Position numbers and translations under genes: made by a program | The notes under the pieces: model-generated | What the model was told of the DNA's origin: nothing | Database searches by the model: none | Seen by the model: only the letters and a program-made list of their open reading frames with translations | DNA from: CAYREV01 sp964423345 | GTDB lineage: Bacteria; Bacteroidota; Rhodothermia; Balneolales; Balneolaceae | Assembly (NCBI GenBank): GCA_964423345.1 | Contig: CAYREV010000006.1 | Span: 35,276 to 99,275 of the forward strand | Direction: 5' to 3' | DNA length: 64,000 bases | Part shown: in pieces, positions 48,283-57,428 of the stretch | How the letters are laid out: each line of letters begins with the position of its first letter | How positions within the stretch are numbered: the first letter of the stretch is position 1

Positions 48283-50100
48283 ATGCAAGGAAATGGAACT
48301 AAAATAGGATTTATAGTAGCCTTTCTGGCCATCACTTTATACTACCTGTGGCCAACAGCTGCCTACTATCTGGAACAGAACTATATTGAAGACCTGCCGC
48401 AGGCTGAACGCGTCCAATATATGGACGAGAACCGGGGGCGCATTCAGGAGCTGAGGCAAAACTCGCTCTCCCTGGGGCTTGACCTCCAGGGCGGTATGCA
48501 TGTCACCCTCGAGGTGGGCACCCCGAAGCTGGTCAGTGAGCTGGCCGGCGAATATGCCGACAGCACGTTGAATAATGTCATCAGCGAGGCCGCCCGCCAG
48601 TCGCGCGTCAACGACACCGACTTCATTGAGGAGATGGTGCGTACTTTTGAGCAGCGGGATCCTGATGCACGCCTCAGCCGCTATTACCGCTCTGATGCCG
48701 AAAATATCAGCCGCCGGTCGACCAACGAGGAGATCATGGCTTACCTTAAGAAGCAGCGCGACAGTGCGGTAGACCGGGCCATGGAAGTGATCCGGACGCG
48801 GGTGGACCGCTACGGGGTCAACGAGCCCTCTATACTCAAGCAGGGCAACAACCGCATTGTGGTTGAGTTGCCGGGTGTAGCCAACAAGGAGCGAGTGCGC
48901 AGCCTCCTGAAAGGTACGGCACGCCTGGAGTTTCGCCTGGCGGCCGATCCCGACGAGCTTAATGCGGCCAAGGAACAGATTTTGAACTACTACAGCCAGC
49001 AGTCGTCCGACACCCTGGATGAAGGGCAGCAGTCGGGTGCCAACCCGTTGAGCCAGGTGCTCAACAGCCGGGGACGCAGTCCCTATGTATTCGGCTATGC
49101 CGCCGGGACCGACACGGCCAGGGTCAACGAATTGCTGTCGAGAGAGGAAGTGCAGAAGATGATGCCCCGCAATACCGAGCTGATGTGGGGGGCCACGCCT
49201 TTCCAGACCCTCCAGGAACAGGGCGTTGAGCTTTTTGAGCTGATTGGAGTCCGTTCGCAGGTCGAGATGACCGGTGACGTGATTGTAGAGGCCCGGGTCA
49301 ACTTTGACCAGACGACCAACCAGCCGCGGGTATCCATGAACATGAACAGCGAAGGGGCCCGCAAGTGGTCACGTATTACCGGAGCCAATATAGGCAAGCC
49401 CATCGCCATTGTGCTTGACGGCTATGTCTATTCCTATCCCAACGTGGAAACGAAGATATCCAGTGGACGCTCATCCATCACGGGGCTCGAAAATGTTGCC
49501 GAAGCCGAAGACCTGGTTAATATCCTGCTCTCCGGTGCACTGCCCGCACCTCTTGAAATTATCGAGGAACGCACGGTTGGGGCTACCCTCGGTCAGGCTT
49601 CCATTGAGGCCGGTTTCTATTCCACGGTCTTCGGCCTTGTAGTCGTGGCCATATTTATGATCGTCTACTACCGCAACGGCGGAGCTATAGCCGACCTTGC
49701 GCTGATGCTCAATATCATATTTATTCTCGGTATTCTGGCGGCCTTCAAGGCCACGCTGACCCTGCCGGGTATTGCGGGTATTGTGCTGACCATCGGTATG
49801 GCGGTGGATGCCAACGTGCTGATCTTCGACCGAATTCGTGAAGAGCAGCGAATGGGCAAAACCCTGCGGGCTGCAATAGACGGGGGTTATTCCAACGCCA
49901 TGAGCGCGATTGTCGACGCCAACGTTACCACCTTCTTTGTAGGGGTGATCCTTTACAGTTTCGGCGTGGGGCCGATCAAGGGCTTTGCCGTGACGCTGAT
50001 GGCCGGTATCGTATCTTCTCTCTTCAGCGCTATTGTGATAACGAGAGTGGTAGTCGATTACCTGACCCGCGACAAATCCGCCGAACTGAATTTCGGTTAA
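48283..50100 (+). CDS. secD: Protein translocase subunit SecD
   Basis: An inner-membrane protein that uses the proton-motive force to pull secreted proteins through SecYEG. 605 aa. An N-terminal membrane segment (IVAFLAITLYYLWPTAAYYL) is followed by the P1 periplasmic domain with the GLDLQGGMHVTLEV motif at about residue 65, then a long periplasmic insert (about residues 125-370). The C-terminal five-helix RND-like domain carries GMAVDANVLIFDRIREE and NVTTFF. It is followed by secF after 39 bases, the usual split secD-secF order. Confidence 0.97.
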   Translation: MQGNGTKIGFIVAFLAITLYYLWPTAAYYLEQNYIEDLPQAERVQYMDENRGRIQELRQNSLSLGLDLQGGMHVTLEVGTPKLVSELAGEYADSTLNNVISEAARQSRVNDTDFIEEMVRTFEQRDPDARLSRYYRSDAENISRRSTNEEIMAYLKKQRDSAVDRAMEVIRTRVDRYGVNEPSILKQGNNRIVVELPGVANKERVRSLLKGTARLEFRLAADPDELNAAKEQILNYYSQQSSDTLDEGQQSGANPLSQVLNSRGRSPYVFGYAAGTDTARVNELLSREEVQKMMPRNTELMWGATPFQTLQEQGVELFELIGVRSQVEMTGDVIVEARVNFDQTTNQPRVSMNMNSEGARKWSRITGANIGKPIAIVLDGYVYSYPNVETKISSGRSSITGLENVAEAEDLVNILLSGALPAPLEIIEERTVGATLGQASIEAGFYSTVFGLVVVAIFMIVYYRNGGAIADLALMLNIIFILGILAAFKATLTLPGIAGIVLTIGMAVDANVLIFDRIREEQRMGKTLRAAIDGGYSNAMSAIVDANVTTFFVGVILYSFGVGPIKGFAVTLMAGIVSSLFSAIVITRVVVDYLTRDKSAELNFG

Positions 50101-50139
50101 TCCAACACAGAATTTTAAAGTAACGACAGGAACAATATT

Positions 50140-51051
50140 ATGAGATGGTTTGAAACACCGAGTTTTGATTTTATAAAAGGACACAAAAGAGCCTATGTGA
50201 TTTCGGCGGCGCTGCTACTGGCTGCGCTGTTCGGAATCTTCACCAAGGGGCTGCAGTATGGTATTGACTTCAAGGGAGGCAAGGAGTTCGTGCTCGAATT
50301 CCAGGAGACCGTAGAGGTCACGCAAATTCGCAGCGAACTGTCGGGTCCGCTTGACGGCGCGCCGGAAGTCAAGAAATTCGGATCCGACCGGGAGATATTG
50401 ATCCGGACCGACAACCCCGGTGAAATTACGGAGGTTCAGAATGCGATCACCTCCACGATGGACGAGATATATCCGGACAACCCCAACAATGTGATCAAGA
50501 CCGATATCGTCGGTCCCCGGTTTGCCGAGGACCTCAAGATGGGGGCGCTGAATGCGATCATTTTTGCCCTGATTGTCATCTTTCTATACATCCTGATCCG
50601 GTTCAAGAACTGGACCTTTTCGCTGGGAGCGGTGGCGGCGCTGTTTCACGATGTGCTCATCGTGCTGGGTGTGTTCACCATTTTCAGCGACATCGCACCC
50701 TTCAGCATGCAGATCGACCAGGCGATCATTGCGGCATTTCTGACCATCGTCGGTTACTCCCTGAACGATACGGTGGTTGTTTTCGACCGTATCCGGGAGA
50801 ATATGCTGCAGTACAAGACCATGGAGTATACCGAGATGATTAATAAGAGCCTGAACGATACGCTCAGCCGTACGGTCATTACTTCGGTTACCACCTTGTT
50901 TGTGGTGACCGTGCTATTTATCTTTGGCGGTGAAGTTCTGAAAGGATTTTCATTTGCGCTCGTGCTGGGGGTCATTATCGGTACCTACAGTTCGCTTTTT
51001 GTAGCCAGTGCAATGGTTGTCGAGCTGCATGAGCGCAGGGAAAATGCCTGA
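50140..51051 (+). CDS. secF: Protein translocase subunit SecF
   Basis: The partner of SecD, 303 aa with six membrane helices. The periplasmic P1-like part begins GIDFKGGKEFVLEFQETVEV. The membrane domain has GYSLNDTVVVFDRIREN, the conserved TM4 signature, and SLNDTLSRTVITSVTTLFVV. It immediately follows secD and precedes a STAS gene by 35 bases. Confidence 0.97.
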   Translation: MRWFETPSFDFIKGHKRAYVISAALLLAALFGIFTKGLQYGIDFKGGKEFVLEFQETVEVTQIRSELSGPLDGAPEVKKFGSDREILIRTDNPGEITEVQNAITSTMDEIYPDNPNNVIKTDIVGPRFAEDLKMGALNAIIFALIVIFLYILIRFKNWTFSLGAVAALFHDVLIVLGVFTIFSDIAPFSMQIDQAIIAAFLTIVGYSLNDTVVVFDRIRENMLQYKTMEYTEMINKSLNDTLSRTVITSVTTLFVVTVLFIFGGEVLKGFSFALVLGVIIGTYSSLFVASAMVVELHERRENA

Positions 51052-51086
51052 TGAATACTAATTAAGTTAACCAAGCGGGGAAAAAG

Positions 51087-51446
51087 ATGAACTTTAATGT
51101 TTCGGAACGGTACAATTGCGTAGTAATAGAATTCAAGGGTAATGTAATGGGCGGGCCCGACGCGGTCAGCCTCAATGAAAAACTTCACGAGCTGATTGAA
51201 GAGGACAAGACCAATATTGTTGCCGACCTCGGCAAGGTCAAGTTTATGAACTCTTCGGGACTCGGGATGCTGATAGGCGGCTTGACCACGATGCGCAAGG
51301 CGGGGGGCGACCTGAGGATTGCCAATGCCAGCGACAAGATCGAGAGCCTGCTGGTGATCACCAAGCTTGTGACCGTATTCAAGCATTTCAGATCTACGGA
51401 AGAAGCTATCGAATCTTATGCCGATGGCGACTCCGAGAGTGAATAG
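51087..51446 (+). CDS. STAS-domain anti-sigma factor antagonist (SpoIIAA/RsbV type)
   Basis: A 119-aa single STAS domain. The phosphorylation loop FMNSSGLGMLIGG (Ser pair near residue 57) is the site that a cognate anti-sigma kinase would modify. Partner-switching proteins of this type free a sigma factor when unphosphorylated. No anti-sigma kinase or sigma factor is next to it; the neighbour upstream is secF and downstream, past a terminator, is purA. The C-terminal tail is acidic. Confidence 0.93.
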   Translation: MNFNVSERYNCVVIEFKGNVMGGPDAVSLNEKLHELIEEDKTNIVADLGKVKFMNSSGLGMLIGGLTTMRKAGGDLRIANASDKIESLLVITKLVTVFKHFRSTEEAIESYADGDSESE

Positions 51447-51468
51447 TCATTGTTAAATATTAACCAGT

Positions 51469-52793
<1,325 letters not shown>

Positions 52794-52899
52794 AATACGA
52801 TATTAAAGGCAAAGGGATCGGGCTGACGGGCCTATAGGCACAATTGGGCTCTCAATTTACCGCCCTCACTGCAGATAAAGGCTATAACCGGGATATTTC

Positions 52900-54009
52900 A
52901 TGGGGACTTTCACCATTTCATATCGTGTACATGTACTGGAAGAGGAAAGTATCGATGAGAAGGTAGACGCCATCTGCCTGGAGCAAAGCGTGGAGCTGCC
53001 CCGTGCGATCCTTTCCGACGATATTGAAACCAAGGTGGTCGGCGAGCCTGCAACCAGCAGGCAGGTCGACGACAACCTCTTCGATGTTTCCATCACCTGG
53101 CCTCTTGAAAATGTAGGCAATGATATATCGCAGTTCCTGAATATCCTCCACGGAAATATCTCATTACAGCCCGGTATCCGGGTTACCGGGGCCGACTGGA
53201 ATTCGCTGGCCGATATCCTGTTTAAAGGCCCGGCCTTCGGCATTGAAAAACTGAGGGAGTTGTACGATATCCGGGACCGTCCCCTGGCCGGTACGGCTCT
53301 GAAACCTCTCGGGACGGACAGCAAGGGGATCGGCGACCTATGTTATGAATTTGCGGCAGGGGGGATGGACCTTATGAAAGATGACCATGGCATAGCCGAT
53401 CAGCCTTATGCCCCCTTTGAAGAACGGGTCAAGGCCTGCGTGGAGAGCGTGCAGAGGGCGGCGGATGAGACGGGACATCGCGCCCGCTACTACCCGCATA
53501 TTACCGCCCTGGCTTCCGATGCTGTCAAACGGTATGAGCGGGCCGCCGAGCTGGGTGCCGACGGGGTGTTGATCTGTCCCCATATAGCCGGCATGGAAAC
53601 CATGCACCAGCTGGCGCGAATGGATATATCCCTTCCCATCATTGCCCATCCTGCTTTTTCCGGGGGGCTTACCACGCATGCCATGCAGGGTTTGACCCCG
53701 GACTTCCTCTACGGGGAGTTGTGGAGGGCCCTGGGGGCCGACTTCGCCGTGTACCCGAACACGGGCGGGCGTTTTTCCTTTACTCTTGAGGAGTGCGATG
53801 CGATCAACCGGGGAGCCCGCAGCGTTGACTTGCCTTTTATGACTTCCTTTCCGATGCCGGGCGGCGGGATGGGTCGATCCGATATTCCCGGTTGGAAGGA
53901 AACATACGGGCCCGATACCGTGTTTTTATTGGGCACGAGCCTCTATGAGCATCCGGAGGGGCCCCGCGCGGCGGCCGAGGAGTTTTCCGGCATGTTGCGC
54001 CAGGCCTGA
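52900..54009 (+). CDS. RuBisCO-like protein (form IV)
   Basis: A 369-aa homologue of the RuBisCO large subunit, shorter than the carboxylase. The N-terminal domain spans residues 1-115, followed by the TIM barrel. The first active-site lysine is kept in GTALKPLG (K135). The carbamylation-site region reads MKDDHGIAD, so the lysine (K160) and D162 stay but the Glu of the KDDE motif is His (H163). H250 in AHPAFSGG matches a conserved barrel His. The loop-6 position reads NTGGRFSF with Arg291 in place of the catalytic Lys. These changes argue against CO2 fixation and for an enolase or isomerase reaction. A cupin gene follows after 37 bases. RuBisCO-like proteins of the Rhodospirillum rubrum type act on 5-methylthioribulose 1-phosphate, with a cupin next in the pathway. 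No phosphoribulokinase is present. Confidence 0.93.
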   Translation: MGTFTISYRVHVLEEESIDEKVDAICLEQSVELPRAILSDDIETKVVGEPATSRQVDDNLFDVSITWPLENVGNDISQFLNILHGNISLQPGIRVTGADWNSLADILFKGPAFGIEKLRELYDIRDRPLAGTALKPLGTDSKGIGDLCYEFAAGGMDLMKDDHGIADQPYAPFEERVKACVESVQRAADETGHRARYYPHITALASDAVKRYERAAELGADGVLICPHIAGMETMHQLARMDISLPIIAHPAFSGGLTTHAMQGLTPDFLYGELWRALGADFAVYPNTGGRFSFTLEECDAINRGARSVDLPFMTSFPMPGGGMGRSDIPGWKETYGPDTVFLLGTSLYEHPEGPRAAAEEFSGMLRQA

Positions 54010-54046
54010 ACGGTGCCGGAGTCAATCAATTCTAAAAGCCAGCGTT

Positions 54047-54496
54047 ATGAGCAGCCAGTCCAAGGTTATAAAAAGCGATGATTTTAGGTGGGAATCGGTC
54101 CCCCGCAAGCAATACAAGGATACTCCCGGAAGTTACGAGGGGGTTCACCGATATACCCTGTTGGGTGAAGAGGAGGAGCTGAATTTTGAAACCCGCTACT
54201 TTGAGGTCAGTCCCGCCGGCTACACTTCTTTTGAGCATCACCGGCATCCCCATTCGGTGGTGGTCATTCGCGGTTCCGGATCGGTGGTGCTAGACAACGA
54301 GGTTTATGAAATAGGCCTGCACGACGTGGTCTATGTGGCCCCGGATACCATGCACCAGTTTCATGCCGACAACGGGGAGCCCCTGGGGTTTCTCTGTGTG
54401 GTCGATCGCGACCGCGACAAGCCGGCCCTGCCCGGCGACCGGCAGGTGGAGGAGGCGATCACCTCGAAAGAGGCCAAGGATAAAATCAAGCGCTGA
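54047..54496 (+). CDS. Cupin-domain protein following the RuBisCO-like gene
   Basis: A 149-aa single-domain cupin from the ATG at 54047. The open frame upstream runs over the RuBisCO-like gene and is a shadow. Cupin motif 1 is HHRHPHSVVVIRGSGSVVLD (metal-binding His near residue 65). Motif 2 is VYVAPDTMHQFHAD (His near residue 102). It would bind a divalent metal. The 37-base spacing implies cotranscription with the RuBisCO-like protein. In the R. rubrum methylthioadenosine-isoprenoid shunt a cupin converts 1-methylthioxylulose 5-phosphate to deoxyxylulose 5-phosphate and methanethiol. That function is a hypothesis here. Confidence 0.88.
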   Translation: MSSQSKVIKSDDFRWESVPRKQYKDTPGSYEGVHRYTLLGEEEELNFETRYFEVSPAGYTSFEHHRHPHSVVVIRGSGSVVLDNEVYEIGLHDVVYVAPDTMHQFHADNGEPLGFLCVVDRDRDKPALPGDRQVEEAITSKEAKDKIKR

Positions 54497-54620
54497 TCCC
54501 GCACCGGGGGCTTTGTTTGAGGCTGAAAACTGTGGGGGTTTCGAGCCGTTAAACCGGATTTAAAGAGGGTGTTGGGGGATGAAGGAAGGCTTCGCGCACC
54601 CAAAAATCTTTAAATTATTG

Positions 54621-54652
54621 TTGAAATATATCCACCAAGCGCCTTATATTTG
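54621..54652 (+). promoter_or_regulatory. Promoter of the tRNA-Gly locus
   Basis: TTG (54621-54623), 21 bases, then TATATTTG (54645-54652), a full match to the Bacteroidota TAnnTTTG box, ending 11 bases before the first tRNA-like copy. Confidence 0.7.
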
Positions 54653-54663
54653 GACTCTCTTAA

Positions 54664-54743
54664 GCGGGAATAGCTCAGTGGTAGAGCATCTCGTTGCCAA
54701 CGAGAAGGTCGTCCCGAGGACTCGGGAAATCACGTTTCCCGCA
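54664..54743 (+). pseudogene. Degenerate tRNA-Gly(GCC)-like copy with altered T-arm
   Basis: The acceptor stem, D-arm, anticodon arm (GCC) and variable loop are identical to the intact tRNA-Gly at 54792. The region that should hold the T-arm is eight bases longer and contains CCCGA-GGAC-TCGGG, a self-contained hairpin, instead of the TTCGAAT loop. The 3' acceptor strand TTCCCGC is intact, but the discriminator is A, where bacterial tRNA-Gly usually has U. It is 80 nt versus 72. It is called a pseudogene on these grounds; it sits behind a strong promoter and may be transcribed. Confidence 0.7.
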
Positions 54744-54791
54744 AGAGAAGCTATTGACGACATTGTAATTGACATATTGTTAAACCGAATT

Positions 54792-54863
54792 GCGGGAATA
54801 GCTCAGTGGTAGAGCATCTCGTTGCCAACGAGAAGGTCGCGAGTTCGAATCTCGTTTCCCGCT
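54792..54863 (+). tRNA. tRNA-Gly (GCC)
   Basis: A complete cloverleaf: acceptor GCGGGAA/TTCCCGC, D-stem GCTC/GAGC, anticodon stem TCTCG/CGAGA around TTGCCAA (anticodon GCC), and T-stem GCGAG/CTCGT around TTCGAAT. The discriminator is T and CCA is not encoded. It is 48 bases after the degenerate copy, and no promoter of its own is evident, so both may be cut from one precursor. Confidence 0.95.
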
Positions 54864-54869
54864 CTTTTA

Positions 54870-54902
54870 AGGCTCCTGTATATCCTGCAGGAGCCTTTTT
54901 TT
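54870..54902 (+). terminator. Terminator of the tRNA-Gly locus
   Basis: AGGCTCCTG (54870-54878) pairs with CAGGAGCCT (54888-54896), followed by seven Ts (54896-54902), six bases past the tRNA. Confidence 0.93.
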
Positions 54903-54907
54903 ATCTC

Positions 54908-55168
54908 ATGTTTTACATCTACATCATATATAGTCCCTCCACCGATACCTATTATACGGGCTATACCGGATCGGGTATAGAGAAGCGTCTGTCGTGGCAT
55001 AACGATGGATCGAGTCGCTCAACCAAGGCCGGCATACCGTGGAAGGTGGTATATAAACGGGCTTTTTCAACCAAAAGGGAGGCAATTCAACGGGAGATTT
55101 TTATAAAACGGCAGAAAAGCCGGGCGTTTATTGAACGGTTGATTGCCTCTGGCGACAACGAGCTTTAA
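54908..55168 (+). CDS. GIY-YIG superfamily nuclease-like protein (UPF0213/YhbQ-like)
   Basis: An 86-aa single-domain protein from the ATG at 54908, six bases after the terminator of the tRNA-Gly locus. The family core is present: FYIYIIYSPSTDTYYTGYTG (the GIY and YIG halves appear as YIY and YTG), the catalytic-type Arg in GIEKRLSWHN, and KREAIQREIFIKRQKSR with the conserved Glu. Homologues of this size are found in many Bacteroidota, often near tRNA or rRNA genes, and their substrate is unknown. Its promoter would have to overlap the terminator or use readthrough. Confidence 0.88.
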   Translation: MFYIYIIYSPSTDTYYTGYTGSGIEKRLSWHNDGSSRSTKAGIPWKVVYKRAFSTKREAIQREIFIKRQKSRAFIERLIASGDNEL

Positions 55169-55586
55169 CCCAGCCTTCAGAACAGTCGGCGCGAATTATT
55201 GGTCTCTACGCAGAATTCCTTTCCCACCGATTATTTCGAAGGCAGAAATCTTTATACGAAGCGCTTTATAAGCCTCAAAAATTAAAACTATCTAATGGAA
55301 AAGACCGTGTATAAAAAGCAATGAAAATCGGTCAGTTTCTGGCTCTTTTCCGCGATTTTTTTGTGGCCTAAGTATTGGTGCAGAATAGCGTATCGGTAAT
55401 TTTACTAGTCCCGATTTTTTGGATGTTTCTTTCAAGGGGGGTAATGTAGTCCTGGTTTTGAATTCCGAATATTGTAGGGGTACAAAAGGAAGAGATCAAA
55501 GCTGTTGACTAACAAAAACAAAAAAGGGCAAATCAGGAAGGCGTAACATTCAGATTACTACTTGGGATAGCCCTGTCTAAAAAACA
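55169..55586. other. 418-base AT-rich gene-free region
   Basis: No open frame, RNA gene or terminator was recognised. It is visibly richer in A+T than its surroundings. The one structured site is TTGTA-GGGG-TACAA at 55472-55485, a perfect 5-bp inverted repeat about 100 bases before the lipoprotein start, possibly an operator. Confidence 0.5.
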
Positions 55587-57098
55587 ATGACTATGTATAC
55601 AAATATAATTAATGGCCTTAAATGGTCTCGGATATGGACCATAATGCTGCTTTTTGTAGGCGTAACTATGGTATCCTGTCAGGATTCCTCACTTATTTCA
55701 ACAGATCAATCTGCCAAACTTTCCATAAGTGAGGTAGACGATAAGAAGGGAGGCAACAGTTCAAGCATACCTGACGGATTGAAACCCAATTCCCAGAAGT
55801 ACAACGACTCGAGCATGCCCGCCGCCAGCGGCCGGGACGGAGAAGTGGTTGTTACTGCTCGCGCCCTCATTAACAGCGCCGGCGTTACTGACTTAGAAGT
55901 GACCACCGGAACACTTGATTCAGAGGAAACGGCTCCGGGAACACTTACCAAACTACTTGTCAAGGCGTTGGATAGTGACAATCCGGATATCGATAATCCG
56001 GTTTGGGAAAAAAACTATAATAAGCTGCGCGACGGCGGTTATTTTACCACCAGTTACGACAATCTTTCCCACGGTCAGCCGGTCTTCGTGCACTCCAACG
56101 TACGCGGTATTATCCGCGGCACCGCTGTGGTGCGAGTAACGGAAATTGTGAAATTCCGTCCGGATCTTTCCGTTTTGTCAATTGATGCACCCTCCGAGGT
56201 GTATGTTGGTGACCCGGTTAACATTGTTGCGGAGATCACCGAAGGGCTGGGCGACCTGGGCGCCAACGCCGACTGCGTGATGTATGTAGATGATGTTGAA
56301 ACCGATCGTGCAAATGGTATCTGGGTAGATGCAGGCGATGCGGTAATATGTGCTTTCTCTACTCTGTTTAACGAGGTCGGCACTAAAGAAGTGACAGTTG
56401 CCGTGGAAAATGTTGTTCCCGGTGACTTTGACAACGGCAACAACAGCAAGATGGTGCAGATCGAGGTGATCGAACCTTCCACCAACAATTTTTACTGGTC
56501 TGCATACACCCTTATTGATCTCGATCCCTACTCATACTACTACAGTTACCAACGCAGAAGTTCCTGGTTTAACTACACCACCTATTACGATGTCGTGTAT
56601 GGTAAGCGCCAGCATACCTGGATCAACGGCTGGAAGGATGGGCATACCGGCTTCCCGATGGATATCAATGTGCAGGTTAGTTCAGGGGATAACGAGTGGA
56701 TCAATCAATCCATAGCAGGTGCTGACGCCGGTTCAAGTAATACCTGTTACCGGGCTTTCCTGCCGTATAATTCTATAATTCAGGTTTGCGATTATGACAG
56801 CAGCTTCAGGTTTAATCGTACTTATATACACTTTAACAGGTATGCACGTGACGTGGTATATTACGGGAAAAGTTATTACCAGGGGTACTACCATTATCAG
56901 TACAATGACACGCTGCTGCCCTATGGCACGAACGTTACCTTCGACATTCAATTGACCGGGGCTAACGACAACGCCCGTCTGAGTGGAGAAATTCTTTTAA
57001 CTGAGAATGTATGGGATTATACTAGCAGCTATAACCGTAGTTATCGGAGGGTCAAGGGCCGTGCCCTGACGGGATACAGTAACGGCTCTCCAGAATAG
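55587..57098 (+). CDS. Tyr-rich cell-surface lipoprotein with CARDB-like domain
   Basis: A 503-aa exported protein of unknown role. The lipobox VTMVSC ends a leader of about 30 residues; a second ATG two codons in is an alternative start. A low-complexity linker (KGGNSSSIPDGLKPNSQKY) follows. At about residues 190-295 there is an Ig-like, CARDB-type domain (LSVLSIDAPSEVYVGDPVNI, then VGTKEVTVAVENVVPGDFDN). The C-terminal 200 residues are exceptionally rich in Tyr, Ser, Asn and Trp, with runs such as YSYYYSYQRRSSWFNYTTYY and YYGKSYYQGYYHYQYND, and contain one CYRAF/QVCDY cysteine pair. It is preceded by AT-rich DNA and followed by two hairpins. Function and start are uncertain; surface adhesion or extracellular matrix is a guess. 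Confidence 0.75.
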   Translation: MTMYTNIINGLKWSRIWTIMLLFVGVTMVSCQDSSLISTDQSAKLSISEVDDKKGGNSSSIPDGLKPNSQKYNDSSMPAASGRDGEVVVTARALINSAGVTDLEVTTGTLDSEETAPGTLTKLLVKALDSDNPDIDNPVWEKNYNKLRDGGYFTTSYDNLSHGQPVFVHSNVRGIIRGTAVVRVTEIVKFRPDLSVLSIDAPSEVYVGDPVNIVAEITEGLGDLGANADCVMYVDDVETDRANGIWVDAGDAVICAFSTLFNEVGTKEVTVAVENVVPGDFDNGNNSKMVQIEVIEPSTNNFYWSAYTLIDLDPYSYYYSYQRRSSWFNYTTYYDVVYGKRQHTWINGWKDGHTGFPMDINVQVSSGDNEWINQSIAGADAGSSNTCYRAFLPYNSIIQVCDYDSSFRFNRTYIHFNRYARDVVYYGKSYYQGYYHYQYNDTLLPYGTNVTFDIQLTGANDNARLSGEILLTENVWDYTSSYNRSYRRVKGRALTGYSNGSPE

Positions 57099-57126
57099 CC
57101 AGATCTATATCAGGACATAACGCACA

Positions 57127-57156
57127 ACAAGGGGATTGTGAGGTAATTCCCCTTGT
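57127..57156 (+). terminator. First hairpin after the Tyr-rich lipoprotein
   Basis: ACAAGGGGA (57127-57135) pairs with TCCCCTTGT (57148-57156) across a 12-base loop, 28 bases past the stop codon. The T-run is short, so it may terminate only in part or mark the mRNA 3' end. Confidence 0.5.
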
Positions 57157-57172
57157 TTGCTGATACATTGGA

Positions 57173-57205
57173 GGGCGGATGCCGAAAGGTGGCCGCCCTT
57201 TTTTT
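57173..57205 (+). terminator. Second hairpin, rho-independent terminator
   Basis: GGGCGG (57173-57178) pairs with CCGCCC (57193-57198), with an inner GCC-GAAA-GGT tetraloop stem and seven Ts (57199-57205). Confidence 0.85.
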
Positions 57206-57428
57206 GTTTGCCGGTCTGTCCTTTGGAACACCTTACATCCTTCAAATCTCAACCTTCCCCGCCGGTAGGCGGACACGGTGTTAAGGAAGACTTGGTGGCG
57301 TTGTTTGGGTAAGTAGCATTCCAACCAGCACCCGGCACCCGGAACCACCCCTTTAATTGAGCTACTAATTACCCGGTTATTTTCTTAACTTTGTACTCTT
57401 CTTAAAATCTAGAATGCGATAACGGCTA

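Larger units (their letters stand above)
57099..57428. other. 330-base intergenic region before purF
   Basis: The first 110 bases hold the two hairpins listed separately. The rest shows no gene. TAACTTTG at 57386-57393, 36 bases before the purF start, fits a TAnnTTTG box but lacks a well-placed TTG. Confidence 0.5.

Noticed and set aside
52900..54009. RuBisCO proper (CO2 fixation)
   Set aside because: The KDDE Glu and loop-6 Lys are replaced, the protein is short, and no phosphoribulokinase or other Calvin-cycle gene is near.
53945..54046. Longer N-terminus of the cupin overlapping the RuBisCO-like gene
   Set aside because: The extra residues are Arg/Pro/Cys-rich out-of-frame reading of the upstream gene; the ATG at 54047 starts the recognisable protein.
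54664..54743. A second functional tRNA-Gly
   Set aside because: No T-stem or TTCGAAT loop can be formed and the discriminator is A. It is listed as a tRNA-like pseudogene, with possible expression raised as a finding.
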